NCBI GenBank assembly: GCA_934621485.1
Contig: CAKTUS010000001.1
Span: 47,766 to 111,765 of the forward strand
Source of the DNA: an uncultured Clostridia bacterium
GTDB taxonomy: Bacteria > Bacillota > Clostridia > Christensenellales > Aristaeellaceae
Direction: 5' to 3'
Length of the DNA: 64,000 nucleotides
The position numbers and the translations under genes were made by a program. Below are positions 16,229 through 23,268 of the stretch, piece by piece (positions within the stretch are counted from its first letter, which is position 1; each line of letters starts with the position of its first letter). The notes under the pieces are model-generated. The model searched no databases. It had not been told where the DNA came from and saw nothing but the letters and a program-made list of their open reading frames with translations.

Positions 16229-17347
16229 ATGAGCAGCATCATTGATTACGTACAGTGGCGGGGCGATTTGCGCTTTGACCAGGCGTCTCTTTGCGCCGTG
16301 GATTTTTTGATTTTTGCCCAGCTGGCGCACCTGCCATGGGAAAACCTGTCCGCGCCGGCAGGCGGGCGGCGTCTTGACCAAATGCCTGAGGCGGAGTTAT
16401 ATCCCTCCGCGCCGGGAAAGGATGAAAATACCCTGATTCGCTCCCGGTATGAGCTGTGGCAGGCGCTGCGCGGCAGCGCCCGCTTTGGCGGCGTAACGCT
16501 GCGCCGCTTTGTTTCTCACTTTGATGTGGAAAACGAAAAGCAGTTTGCCGGGGCGGCGTTTGATGTGGGGGAAGCCTGCGTAGTGGCCTTTCGGGGCACC
16601 GACGCCACCCTGGTGGGCTGGAAGGAAGACTTCAATATGGGCTTTGAAAGCCCCGTGCCTTCCCAGCAGGAGGCCGTAGCCTTTTTGAGTGCGACGGAAG
16701 GAAACAGCCTGTATGTTTGCGGCCATTCCAAGGGCGGCAACCTGGCCATGTACTCCGCGACCATGAGCGGACCGCAGGTACGCGCCCGGGTAAAGGAGGT
16801 ATACAGCTTTGACGGCCCCGGCATGGACCAGCGCACTCTGGAAAGTCCCGGATGGCGCGAATTGAACGACCGCATGCACTCGCTGATTCCCGAAAGCTCG
16901 GTGGTGGGGCTGCTGCTGGGCTACCGGGAGGATTTCACCATTATTGAAAGCAGCAGCGCCGGAGTGATGCAACACAACCCCTATCACTGGCACGTGCTGG
17001 GCCCCCGCTTCCTTACTGCTCAGGAAACCACCCTTTCCAGCCGTTTTGCCGATAAAACCCTTCATGACTTTTTGGATCAGTGCACCGTGGAGCAGCGTAA
17101 AACCACCATCAATACCCTGTACAGCATTTTGGCTGCCAGCGGGGCCACCCGCCTTCGGGACCTGCCCAAGGGCGTCGCCACTCACCTGGACGACGTGGGC
17201 GCAGCCCTGGCGGCCGTATCGCCCCAGGAGCGCCAGGCTGTGACCGGCGCGCTGAAAATCCTGCTGGAGGCCGGGGGCGAAAACGTGCGCTTGCTGCTCG
17301 GCACCCTGACCACCTGGCGATCCGGCGGGCGAAAAGAGAACGATTGA
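16229..17347 (+). CDS. DUF2974 alpha/beta-hydrolase (lipase-like)
   Basis: A 372-residue cytoplasmic protein of the DUF2974 (Mbeg1-like) family in Firmicutes. The nucleophile elbow GHSKGGNLAMY has the lipase GxSxG pattern, and AFRGTDATLVGWKEDF upstream is the oxyanion-loop segment of class 3 lipases; SFDGPGM after it carries the expected acidic residue. I see no signal peptide or membrane segments. The start is ATG 16229 with AAAGGGAGGG about nine bases upstream; the longer frame runs into the divergent regulator gene. Its substrate is unknown for the whole family. The downstream ABC-F promoter overlaps its stop codon. Confidence 0.85.
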   Translation: MSSIIDYVQWRGDLRFDQASLCAVDFLIFAQLAHLPWENLSAPAGGRRLDQMPEAELYPSAPGKDENTLIRSRYELWQALRGSARFGGVTLRRFVSHFDVENEKQFAGAAFDVGEACVVAFRGTDATLVGWKEDFNMGFESPVPSQQEAVAFLSATEGNSLYVCGHSKGGNLAMYSATMSGPQVRARVKEVYSFDGPGMDQRTLESPGWRELNDRMHSLIPESSVVGLLLGYREDFTIIESSSAGVMQHNPYHWHVLGPRFLTAQETTLSSRFADKTLHDFLDQCTVEQRKTTINTLYSILAASGATRLRDLPKGVATHLDDVGAALAAVSPQERQAVTGALKILLEAGGENVRLLLGTLTTWRSGGRKEND

Positions 17348-17372
17348 CACTTTGCCGGGCGGGTGCTACAAT
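17344..17372 (+). promoter_or_regulatory. Predicted promoter of the ABC-F gene
   Basis: A perfect TTGACA (17344-17349), a 17-bp spacer and TACAAT (17367-17372). It overlaps the stop of the hydrolase gene and leaves a leader of about 210 nt before the ABC-F ATG. Confidence 0.8.
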
Positions 17373-17407
17373 GAACCCATCCTCATTTGAGAAACGGAGT
17401 TGAAAGG

Positions 17408-17419
17408 ATGCGCAAGTAA
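17408..17419 (+). CDS. Three-codon upstream ORF Met-Arg-Lys in the ABC-F leader
   Basis: ATG CGC AAG TAA, eight bases after a GGAG at 17396-17399. A real ribosome binding site before a minimal ORF, immediately followed by one strand of a long-range helix, is the layout of antibiotic-sensing leader peptides. Translation is inferred only. Confidence 0.5.
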   Translation: MRK

Positions 17420-17536
17420 CTTCTGCCGCTTTTTTCCCCTTTTTCGGGGCGGGCATGGGGCAGCTCCGGCGCGGCGCGCCAGGAGTTGGCTTTGCTGTGG
17501 CAGAAGAAAACGCGCGAGCCTTTCGGCTCCGTTTTT
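17420..17536 (+). promoter_or_regulatory. Structured leader with intrinsic terminator (putative antibiotic-responsive attenuator)
   Basis: CTTCTGCCGC (17420-17429), directly after the upstream-ORF stop, can pair with 17497-17506 (ends GGCAGAAG). Enclosed are a CCCC/GGGG hairpin (17437-17450) and a long hairpin with arms CAGCTCC-GGCGC and GCGCC-a-GGAGTTG (17461-17488). Immediately 3' is an intrinsic terminator: AAAACG...GAGCC-tttc-GGCTC-CGTTTTT (17507-17536). A ribosome paused on the upstream ORF would prevent the first helix from forming. Leaders of this kind are known for vmlR, lmrB and erm-type genes. The switching partner is not resolved. Confidence 0.6.
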
Positions 17537-17590
17537 GCTATGCTTTTTTTCCTGCCCCGATGGACGCATGCCACAAGGAGGTTTTGCCTC

Positions 17591-19075
17591 ATGCAGCTAT
17601 CCATCCGCAACCTGACCTTTGCTTATGAGGGCAGTTACGAAAACGTATTTCAGCACTTAACCGTAAATCTGGACACCGGCTGGCGTCTGGGCCTGATTGG
17701 ACGCAACGGCCGGGGAAAAACCACGCTGCTCCGGCTTTTGCAGGGACGCTATGCCTACCAGGGCAGCATTTCCCTGCCGCTGACGCCGGCGTATTTTCCC
17801 TTCCCGGTGGAGGACGCCTCTCAGCCGTGCCTGTTTGTGATGCGGCAATGCGCGCCGGAGGCGGAGGACTGGCGCTTTTTGCGGGAGATGAACTTGCTGA
17901 AGGTAGAGGAAGACGCGCTTTACCGCCCTTTTGACACCCTCAGCCGGGGTGAGCAAACCAAGGCGCTGCTGGCGGCCCTGTTTAGCCGGCAGGACGTTTA
18001 TCCCCTGATTGACGAGCCCACCAATCATCTGGACGCTCACGGCCGGGCGCTGGTAGCGGACTACCTGCGCCGCAAGGACGGCTTTTTGCTGGTCAGCCAT
18101 GACCGGGCCTTTCTCAACGGCTGCGTGGACCATGTGCTCAGCCTGAACCGGTCCGACGCCTGGGTGATGCAGGGCGACTATGACGCCTGGGAAGAGCGCT
18201 TTACCCGGCAAAATCAGCAGGAATGGAACCGTAACGAGCAGCTGAAGGGGGAAATCAGCCGCCTGGAGGAAAGCGCCCGCAGGGCCGCTGCCTGGAGTCA
18301 AAAGGGAGAACGGGGCAAGTTTCATGTGCCGCCAAGCGCCGCCGCCGTGGTGGACCGGGGCTATGTGGGCGCCTGCTCGGCCCGGATGATGCAGAAGGCG
18401 CAAAACACGCTGCGCCGCCGGGAAAAGGCCATAGAGGAAAAAAAGAGCCTGCTGCACAATGTGGAAAAAACAGGCGAATTGAGGCTGACCACGCTGCCAC
18501 ACCCCAAGAAGGAACTGGTATCCGTGGAAAACGGACAGGTGGCCTACGGCGGCCGGGTGGTGTGCAGAGACGTTGCTTTTCAGCTTCGTCAGGGAGATCG
18601 TTTGGCCCTGACAGGCGGCAACGGCGCGGGCAAGAGCAGCGTGCTGAAAACCCTGTGCGGCCTGTCTACGGCCCTCACAGGCCACATTCGTCTGGCCAGC
18701 GGACTGAAAATTTCCTATGTGCCGCAGGAAACGGACGGCTTGAGCGGAGGCATGCGGGAGTACCTTTGGCGGCTGGGACTGGACGAAAGCCTGTTTAAGG
18801 CGGTGCTGCGCAACCTGGACATGGGCCGTGAGGCTTTTGAGCGGGATCTGAGCAGCCTGAGTCAGGGCCAAAAGAAAAAGGTGCTGCTGGCCCAAAGCCT
18901 GTGTACCCCGGCCCACCTGTATGTGTGGGACGAACCGCTGAACTATATCGACGTGCTTAGCCGCGTGCAGGTGGAACAGCTCATCTTGAAGTTTCAGCCT
19001 ACCCTGCTGCTGGTGGAGCACGACCAGGCTTTTGTGCAAAAGGTGACAAATGGCGCTAACATCCAGCTAAAATAG
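17591..19075 (+). CDS. ABC-F ribosomal protection protein, Lsa/Vga type
   Basis: A 494-residue protein with two ABC ATPase domains and no membrane segments. It is expected to bind the ribosomal E site and displace antibiotics (lincosamides, streptogramin A, pleuromutilins). Walker A motifs are GRNGRGKTT (residues 38-46) and GGNGAGKSS (342-350); signatures are LSRGEQTK and LSQGQKKKV; Walker B motifs are LIDEPTNHLD and VWDEPLNYID. The DEPLNYID variant and the N-terminal YENVFQHLTVNLDTGWRLGLIGRNGRGKT closely resemble Lsa/CplR proteins. The interdomain linker (about residues 195-290) is rich in charged helix. The start is ATG 17591 with AAGGAGG upstream. A role in intrinsic resistance is inferred, not shown; housekeeping ABC-F proteins also exist, but the leader supports inducible resistance. 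Confidence 0.88.
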   Translation: MQLSIRNLTFAYEGSYENVFQHLTVNLDTGWRLGLIGRNGRGKTTLLRLLQGRYAYQGSISLPLTPAYFPFPVEDASQPCLFVMRQCAPEAEDWRFLREMNLLKVEEDALYRPFDTLSRGEQTKALLAALFSRQDVYPLIDEPTNHLDAHGRALVADYLRRKDGFLLVSHDRAFLNGCVDHVLSLNRSDAWVMQGDYDAWEERFTRQNQQEWNRNEQLKGEISRLEESARRAAAWSQKGERGKFHVPPSAAAVVDRGYVGACSARMMQKAQNTLRRREKAIEEKKSLLHNVEKTGELRLTTLPHPKKELVSVENGQVAYGGRVVCRDVAFQLRQGDRLALTGGNGAGKSSVLKTLCGLSTALTGHIRLASGLKISYVPQETDGLSGGMREYLWRLGLDESLFKAVLRNLDMGREAFERDLSSLSQGQKKKVLLAQSLCTPAHLYVWDEPLNYIDVLSRVQVEQLILKFQPTLLLVEHDQAFVQKVTNGANIQLK

Positions 19076-19105
19076 CGTTCTTATGGGATTTTAAGGTTGT
19101 TTTGA

Positions 19106-19134
19106 TTGACGATGCCGCCCTGAAATGATACACT
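19106..19134 (+). promoter_or_regulatory. Predicted promoter of the DUF368 gene
   Basis: TTGACG (19106-19111), a 17-bp spacer and TACACT (19129-19134), 35 bp before the ATG. Confidence 0.6.
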
Positions 19135-19168
19135 AAAAGCCACCAAGTTTTAGAAAGGGAGCCAGTTT

Positions 19169-20062
19169 ATGAACCTGTTGAACAAAATTCTGCGCGGTGT
19201 GGTGATTGGCGTGGCCAATATCATCCCCGGCGTATCCGGCGGCACCATGATGGTCAGCATGGGCATTTATGATCTGCTGATTCACAGCATTACCCACCTG
19301 TTTAAGGAATTCAAAAAGAGCATTTTGATCCTGCTGCCCTACCTGATCGGCATGGGCATTGGCATTGTGGCGCTCAGCTACGTGCTTTCCGCCCTGCTTA
19401 ACCCCCAGACCGGCTACCCCCTGCCCACCTATACCGCCTTCATCGGGCTGATTCTGGGCGGTCTGTCTCCCTTGCTTCACAAGGTGGACAAGAAAAAGGT
19501 GAACGGTTTGTGCATCGCCCTGTTCATTCTGTTCTTCGCCCTGATTGTGGTGATGGCCATTCCCGGCGAAATCACCAACGCGGAAAAGCTGGAGATCAAC
19601 TTCCTGCAAATTCTTGCGCTGCTTGCGGTGGGCGTGGTGGCCTCCGGTACCATGATTATCCCCGGCGTGTCCGGCAGCATGATGCTGATGCTGCTGGGCT
19701 ACTATACCCCCGTTATCAATGCGGTGAAGGGCCTGATTCCTGCCGTTGTGTCCGGCAACGGCGCGGAAATCGGTTATTGTCTGCTGACGCTGTTGCCCTT
19801 TGCGCTGGGCGTGGTGCTGGGCATTTTCGGCGTGGCCAAGCTCATTGAGTGGCTCATTGCCCGCTTCCCCAATCCCACCTATTGCTCGGTGCTGGGCCTG
19901 GTGCTGGCCTCCCCTGTGGGCATCCTGCTCAAGAACCGCTACGCCCTGGGCAACGTGAACGCTCTGATCATCGTCGTCAGCGTGGTGACCTTCGCCGCCG
20001 GCTTTGCCGCCGCCCTGCTGCTGGCTAAGGGCAGCAAGGAAACGGCAGAAGCAGCGAAGTAA
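19169..20062 (+). CDS. DUF368 membrane protein, PopT-type polyprenyl-phosphate translocase
   Basis: A 297-residue protein with about eight membrane helices. The two family signatures are present: GVANIIPGVSGGTMM (residues 14-28) and MIIPGVSGSMMLML about 145 residues later, showing the internal duplication. DUF368 proteins (PopT) have been shown to return undecaprenyl phosphate across the membrane for reuse in wall synthesis. An AGGGAG Shine-Dalgarno precedes the ATG. It is monocistronic, with its own promoter and a shared terminator downstream. The role fits the abundant envelope genes in this window, including uppS. Confidence 0.9.
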   Translation: MNLLNKILRGVVIGVANIIPGVSGGTMMVSMGIYDLLIHSITHLFKEFKKSILILLPYLIGMGIGIVALSYVLSALLNPQTGYPLPTYTAFIGLILGGLSPLLHKVDKKKVNGLCIALFILFFALIVVMAIPGEITNAEKLEINFLQILALLAVGVVASGTMIIPGVSGSMMLMLLGYYTPVINAVKGLIPAVVSGNGAEIGYCLLTLLPFALGVVLGIFGVAKLIEWLIARFPNPTYCSVLGLVLASPVGILLKNRYALGNVNALIIVVSVVTFAAGFAAALLLAKGSKETAEAAK

Positions 20063-20186
20063 CGCCGCCTTGCGCAAGGGGGTTCAAAAACCCAGAGGGA
20101 GCGCGTCCCCCGCTGAACATATTTGTTTCGACCGGCTTGGCGAAAAAGCTCGCCGCTTGAAGCGCTTTTTTGAAAAGCTGACCAAG
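20063..20186. repeat. Degenerate repeat fragments (R2/R6 remnants)
   Basis: CCTTGCGCAAGG, TTTCGACCGGCTTGGCG (an R2 half) and AAAAAGCTCGCCGCTTGAAGCGCTTTTTT (a decayed R6 hairpin, 20145-20173) follow one another with no gene. Confidence 0.5.
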
Positions 20187-20211
20187 GGCCGCTCCGGCAA
20201 AGGGAGCGGCC
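20187..20211. terminator. Bidirectional terminator between DUF368 and the coiled-coil gene
   Basis: Arms GGCCGCTCC (20187-20195) and GGAGCGGCC (20203-20211) with A- and T-rich flanks on either side (AAGG/CTTT), seven bases from the stop of the convergent gene. Confidence 0.7.
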
Positions 20212-20218
20212 TTTGGCG

Positions 20219-20836
20219 TTAATAAGGCAGAGGACTGCTGCTTTGTCCTGGCTTGAGCACTGGAAGCGGAGATGCGGACGCATCTGCCGCTTCGGCCATG
20301 GCCTGCTCGTAGCGCAGGGCGTCCTGAGCGGCTTCCTCTTGGAGACGGGCGTAAGCCTGCTCCCAGGTTTCCGCCTGAGAAGCGGCGACCTGGCGGGCTT
20401 CATCGCTTTGGGCAAGCTGAAGCTGAACCTGCTCATAGGCGGTTTCCAGCTGCGTCAGGGCCTGCCGCGCCTCTTTCAGTTCCATTGCCAGCAAATCCGC
20501 CCGGGCGGAAAGGGCTTCGTTATCCTGGGTCAGTGCCTGAACGGTGAGCGCGGCCTCCTGTGCAGCCAGGCTCTGCGCCTCCAGCGTCTGTACCTGCTGA
20601 AGCAGGCCGTCCCGTTCCTGCTGAGTTTCGCAAAGGGACTTGTCCAGGCTCTGGGCGCGCTGCTTGCTTTCGGAAAGGCGCTTGGCCTGCGTCTCCGCCT
20701 CTGAAAGCAGCGTTTCAATTTGGCTGTTACGCGTTTCCAGCAGCTTGGCCTGCTCCACGCTGCCAATGACGATGAAGCCGGAAATCAGGGTCAGCGCAAT
20801 CATCAGCGCCGTCAAAATGGATACTGTTTGCCGCAT
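20219..20836 (-). CDS. Membrane-anchored coiled-coil protein, 205 aa
   Basis: One N-terminal membrane helix (residues 5-28, LTALMIALTLISGFIVIGSV) followed by about 150 residues of uninterrupted Gln/Glu/Ala-rich heptads, typical of a long coiled coil, and a short Ser/Pro tail (SPLPVLKPGQSSSPLPY). The orientation should put the coiled coil outside or in the periplasm-like space, though this is not certain. The start is ATG 20836 with GGGAGGG upstream. It lies 74 bp after scpB and may be read from the same promoter. I do not recognise a family; a structural or division-related role would fit, but is a guess. Confidence 0.7.
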   Translation of the reverse strand: MRQTVSILTALMIALTLISGFIVIGSVEQAKLLETRNSQIETLLSEAETQAKRLSESKQRAQSLDKSLCETQQERDGLLQQVQTLEAQSLAAQEAALTVQALTQDNEALSARADLLAMELKEARQALTQLETAYEQVQLQLAQSDEARQVAASQAETWEQAYARLQEEAAQDALRYEQAMAEAADASASPLPVLKPGQSSSPLPY

Positions 20837-20910
20837 CTGCTTGTCCCTCCCCGCGCAAAAAGCGCCCGGCATCAGTATGTGCCGGGCGCGGGAAAGCTAT
20901 GCGTGTTGTT

Positions 20911-21459
20911 TTACGGGGTCAGGGGTTCCTCCACCTTTTCCACGGGCTGAGGGTCGGGCAGGGGCGGCAGCTCCCGAATGTCGGAAATACCGAAATGCTC
21001 CAAAAAGACGTCGGTGGTGGCGTACAAAATGGGGCGGCCCAGCGCCTCCTTGCGGCCCACCTCTTTGATGAGTCCTTTTTGCAGCAGGGATTGAATGGAG
21101 TAGTCGCACTTCACACCGCGCACCTGTTCCACGTCGCCCTTGGTGGCGGGCTGGCGGTAAGCGATAACGGCCAGGGTTTCCATCACGGTTTGCGACAGGC
21201 TTTGGCGCTGCACGGGCTGCAAAAGCCGCTCTACATAGGGGGCGAACTCCGCCCGGGTTTCCAGACGCAGATGGTCGCCGTAGCGCTTCACCGTAATGCC
21301 GCGCCGGTTCTGGTCCAGCTGGCGCTCCAATTCGTCTGCGGCCCACAGGGCGTCCTGGCGGCTCAGGCCCAGGGCGGTCGCCAGGTCATCCACGGTGACC
21401 GCTTCGCCGGACACAAACAAAATGGCCTCCATTACCTGCGGGGCCTCATGCTTCTCCAT
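20911..21459 (-). CDS. scpB: Segregation and condensation protein B
   Basis: A 182-residue kleisin-associated protein with two winged helices that joins ScpA and SMC in the chromosome condensin. Recognised by EAILFVSGEAVTVDDLA at the N terminus, LSQTVMETLAVIAYRQPATKGDVEQVRGV and LLQKGLIKEVGRKEALGRPILYATT. The start is ATG 21459, inside the 3' end of scpA (14-base overlap) and preceded by AAGGAGAAG; an upstream in-frame start is not supported. The C-terminal tail is Pro/Glu-rich. Confidence 0.96.
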   Translation of the reverse strand: MEKHEAPQVMEAILFVSGEAVTVDDLATALGLSRQDALWAADELERQLDQNRRGITVKRYGDHLRLETRAEFAPYVERLLQPVQRQSLSQTVMETLAVIAYRQPATKGDVEQVRGVKCDYSIQSLLQKGLIKEVGRKEALGRPILYATTDVFLEHFGISDIRELPPLPDPQPVEKVEEPLTP

Positions 21460-22198
21460 CCGTTTCTTCTCCTTCGTCAAAGGGTTTGCTGCCGGGCACC
21501 AGCTGGATATCGTCAAAGGTAGCTCCCTGGCGGGCGTAAACCTTGCCCAGCTTCAGCAGCTCCAGCAGGGCGATGAACAAAGTAACCACCTCTTCCCGGC
21601 CGGGCGCGTCGCTAAACAGGGCGTCAAACCGGGTGGGGCCCAGCACCAGCCGGCTTTCGATGGTTTCCATGCAGCCCTCCACGGTGTAGCTGTCGCGGCG
21701 AATATCCCGCAGGCGGAAGTCCGCCTCTCTTGGCTCGGGCGGCGTGCGGCTCTGCACCCGCATCAGGGCCTGCCATAGGGCTTCCAGGGTCAGGTTGTCC
21801 AGCTCCACGGTGGGAGGCGGCAGGGGAAATTCTTCCGGCAGCTTGCCAAACACGCTCTTGGCGCTTTGCTCAAACTGGGTCATGTTCCGGGCGCTTTCCT
21901 TAAACTGCTTGTAGGCGGTCAGGCGGGCGATGAGCGCCTGCTCCGGATCCTCCTCGTCTTCTTTGGGCGGCTTGGGCAGCAGGTGACGGCTTTTGATTTC
22001 CACCAGCAGGGCGGCCATGGCGATAAACTCGCTGGCCTCGTCCATGTCAAAGTCCACGGCGCTTCGCACCGCCTCCACATATTGCTCTGTAATCTCGCTG
22101 ACAAAAATGTCTTTCAAATCAATTTTGTTTTTGCCAATCAGATGCAGCAGCAAATCCAGCGGCCCGTCGAATTTTTTCAGATGAATCTGAACCGCCAT
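21446..22198 (-). CDS. scpA: Segregation and condensation protein A
   Basis: A 250-residue kleisin that bridges SMC heads. The N-terminal FDGPLDLLLHLIGKNKIDLKDIFVSEITEQY is diagnostic, and the C-terminal winged helix (VVTLFIALLELLKLGKVYARQGATFDDIQL) is intact. Its ATG shares one base with the stop of the upstream M50 protease gene (TGATG) and its end overlaps scpB, so the order M50-scpA-scpB is a tight operon. This arrangement is frequent in Clostridia. Confidence 0.97.
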   Translation of the reverse strand: MAVQIHLKKFDGPLDLLLHLIGKNKIDLKDIFVSEITEQYVEAVRSAVDFDMDEASEFIAMAALLVEIKSRHLLPKPPKEDEEDPEQALIARLTAYKQFKESARNMTQFEQSAKSVFGKLPEEFPLPPPTVELDNLTLEALWQALMRVQSRTPPEPREADFRLRDIRRDSYTVEGCMETIESRLVLGPTRFDALFSDAPGREEVVTLFIALLELLKLGKVYARQGATFDDIQLVPGSKPFDEGEETDGEA

Positions 22199-22995
22199 CA
22201 GCTTAGACCCGCGATTTTCAGCAGCAGGCTGAGCACCGCGTCCTCCACGGCGTTAAAGGCGCCGGTCAGAAGGCTGGACAGCGCGCCGGTGAGGCACAGC
22301 GCAATCAGCGCCACCTGGGCAATCTGGAACCACTGGCGGTTCAGGCTGAGCTTTCCCTTGAGCAGGATATCGTTCAAAAGATGAAAGCCGTCCAGCGGCG
22401 GCAAAGGCAGCAGGTTGAACAGGCCCACCGACAGGTTCATGGTGGCAAACATCAGCAAAAAGCGCTGCATGTATTGCAGCCAGGGAGTGCGCAGCCATTC
22501 GTCCAAATCACCCACGCCGGCGGAAAGCAGCGCCGCGTAGCCGATGCCGTTGGAGGAAAGCAGGCTCTTCGCTCCGTAATACTGCACCACCTCCGGTTTC
22601 CACACCAGGCCGTTCAGTCCCACCGCCAGAGACAGCGACAGCAAAAACAGGGTGATGTTTACCGTAATGCCCGCAATGCTCACCAAAAAATCGTCCCGGC
22701 GATAGTTTTCAAAGTTGCGGGGGTTTACCGGCACGGGCTTGGCCCAGCCAAAGCCCAGAAAAATCAGGCACAGGGTGCCCACCGGGTCCAGGTGCTTGCG
22801 GGGATCCAGGCTGAGGCGGCCCAGCATTTTGGCCGTTGGATCGCCGCAGCGCCAGGCCACGTACCCGTGGCCGATTTCGTGCAAAACCAGGGTCAGCAGC
22901 ACTGATAGCGCAAAAAACACCAGATAGATGAGAAAGCCCAGCGGGTCGGCGGCCAGCCACCGATACCACGCCTCAAGACGGCTGAAAATTCCCAT
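22198..22995 (-). CDS. Site-2-protease-like M50 metallopeptidase
   Basis: A 265-residue membrane protein of the short M50 group (no PDZ domain). The zinc motif is HEIGHGY (His39, Glu40, His43) in the first or second helix, and the third ligand region is LLPLPPLDGFHLL near residue 210. The segment KPVPVNPRNFENYRRDD is typical of these proteins in Clostridia, which sit next to scpAB. Intramembrane cleavage of a regulatory protein is expected, but no substrate is known. The start is ATG 22995 with GGAAGGAGG upstream; a longer open frame overlaps the polC promoter and is unsupported. Confidence 0.9.
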   Translation of the reverse strand: MGIFSRLEAWYRWLAADPLGFLIYLVFFALSVLLTLVLHEIGHGYVAWRCGDPTAKMLGRLSLDPRKHLDPVGTLCLIFLGFGWAKPVPVNPRNFENYRRDDFLVSIAGITVNITLFLLSLSLAVGLNGLVWKPEVVQYYGAKSLLSSNGIGYAALLSAGVGDLDEWLRTPWLQYMQRFLLMFATMNLSVGLFNLLPLPPLDGFHLLNDILLKGKLSLNRQWFQIAQVALIALCLTGALSSLLTGAFNAVEDAVLSLLLKIAGLS

Positions 22996-23043
22996 CGCAA
23001 AGCGCCTCCTTCCGGCCCGCAGAAAAGACGGGCAATCCTGATT

Positions 23044-23072
23044 ATTATACCTTGGCGGGCGGGAATTAGCAA
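23044..23072 (-). promoter_or_regulatory. Predicted promoter of the M50-scpA-scpB operon
   Basis: On the minus strand TTGCTA (23067-23072) and a perfect TATAAT (23044-23049) are spaced 17 bp, 48 bp before the ATG. Confidence 0.75.
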
Positions 23073-23084
23073 GCGCGGCAAAAA

Positions 23085-23180
23085 TCCTTGCCCGGTATCG
23101 GAAGGCCGCAGCCCGCTGACTTTGTTGCGAAACCGGCGGCGCGCCGGGCACAGCCCAAAAGATTGCCGCCGGGCCGGTTT
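23085..23180. repeat. Degenerate R5-type repeat between the scp operon and polC
   Basis: GGTATCGGAAGGCCGCAGCC and GCGAAACCGGCGGCGCGCCGGG preserve the order of R5 modules seen at 11.1 and 53.8 kb, but the hairpin is broken. Confidence 0.5.
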
Positions 23181-23213
23181 TGGCGGGCAAAAGGCCGCGC
23201 TTGCCAGCGATTT

Positions 23214-23243
23214 TTGCCAAACGAAGGGTTTTCATGGTATAAT
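23214..23243 (+). promoter_or_regulatory. Predicted polC promoter
   Basis: TTGCCA (23214-23219), an 18-bp spacer and a perfect TATAAT (23238-23243), 25 bp before the polC ATG. Confidence 0.7.
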
Positions 23244-23268
23244 GAAAGGAACCGTTGGAGGTGCCTGG

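Noticed and set aside
23122..23268. Longer polC start at 23122
   Set aside because: The extra codons cross the predicted promoter and a degenerate repeat; ATG 23269 has GGAGG at the right distance.
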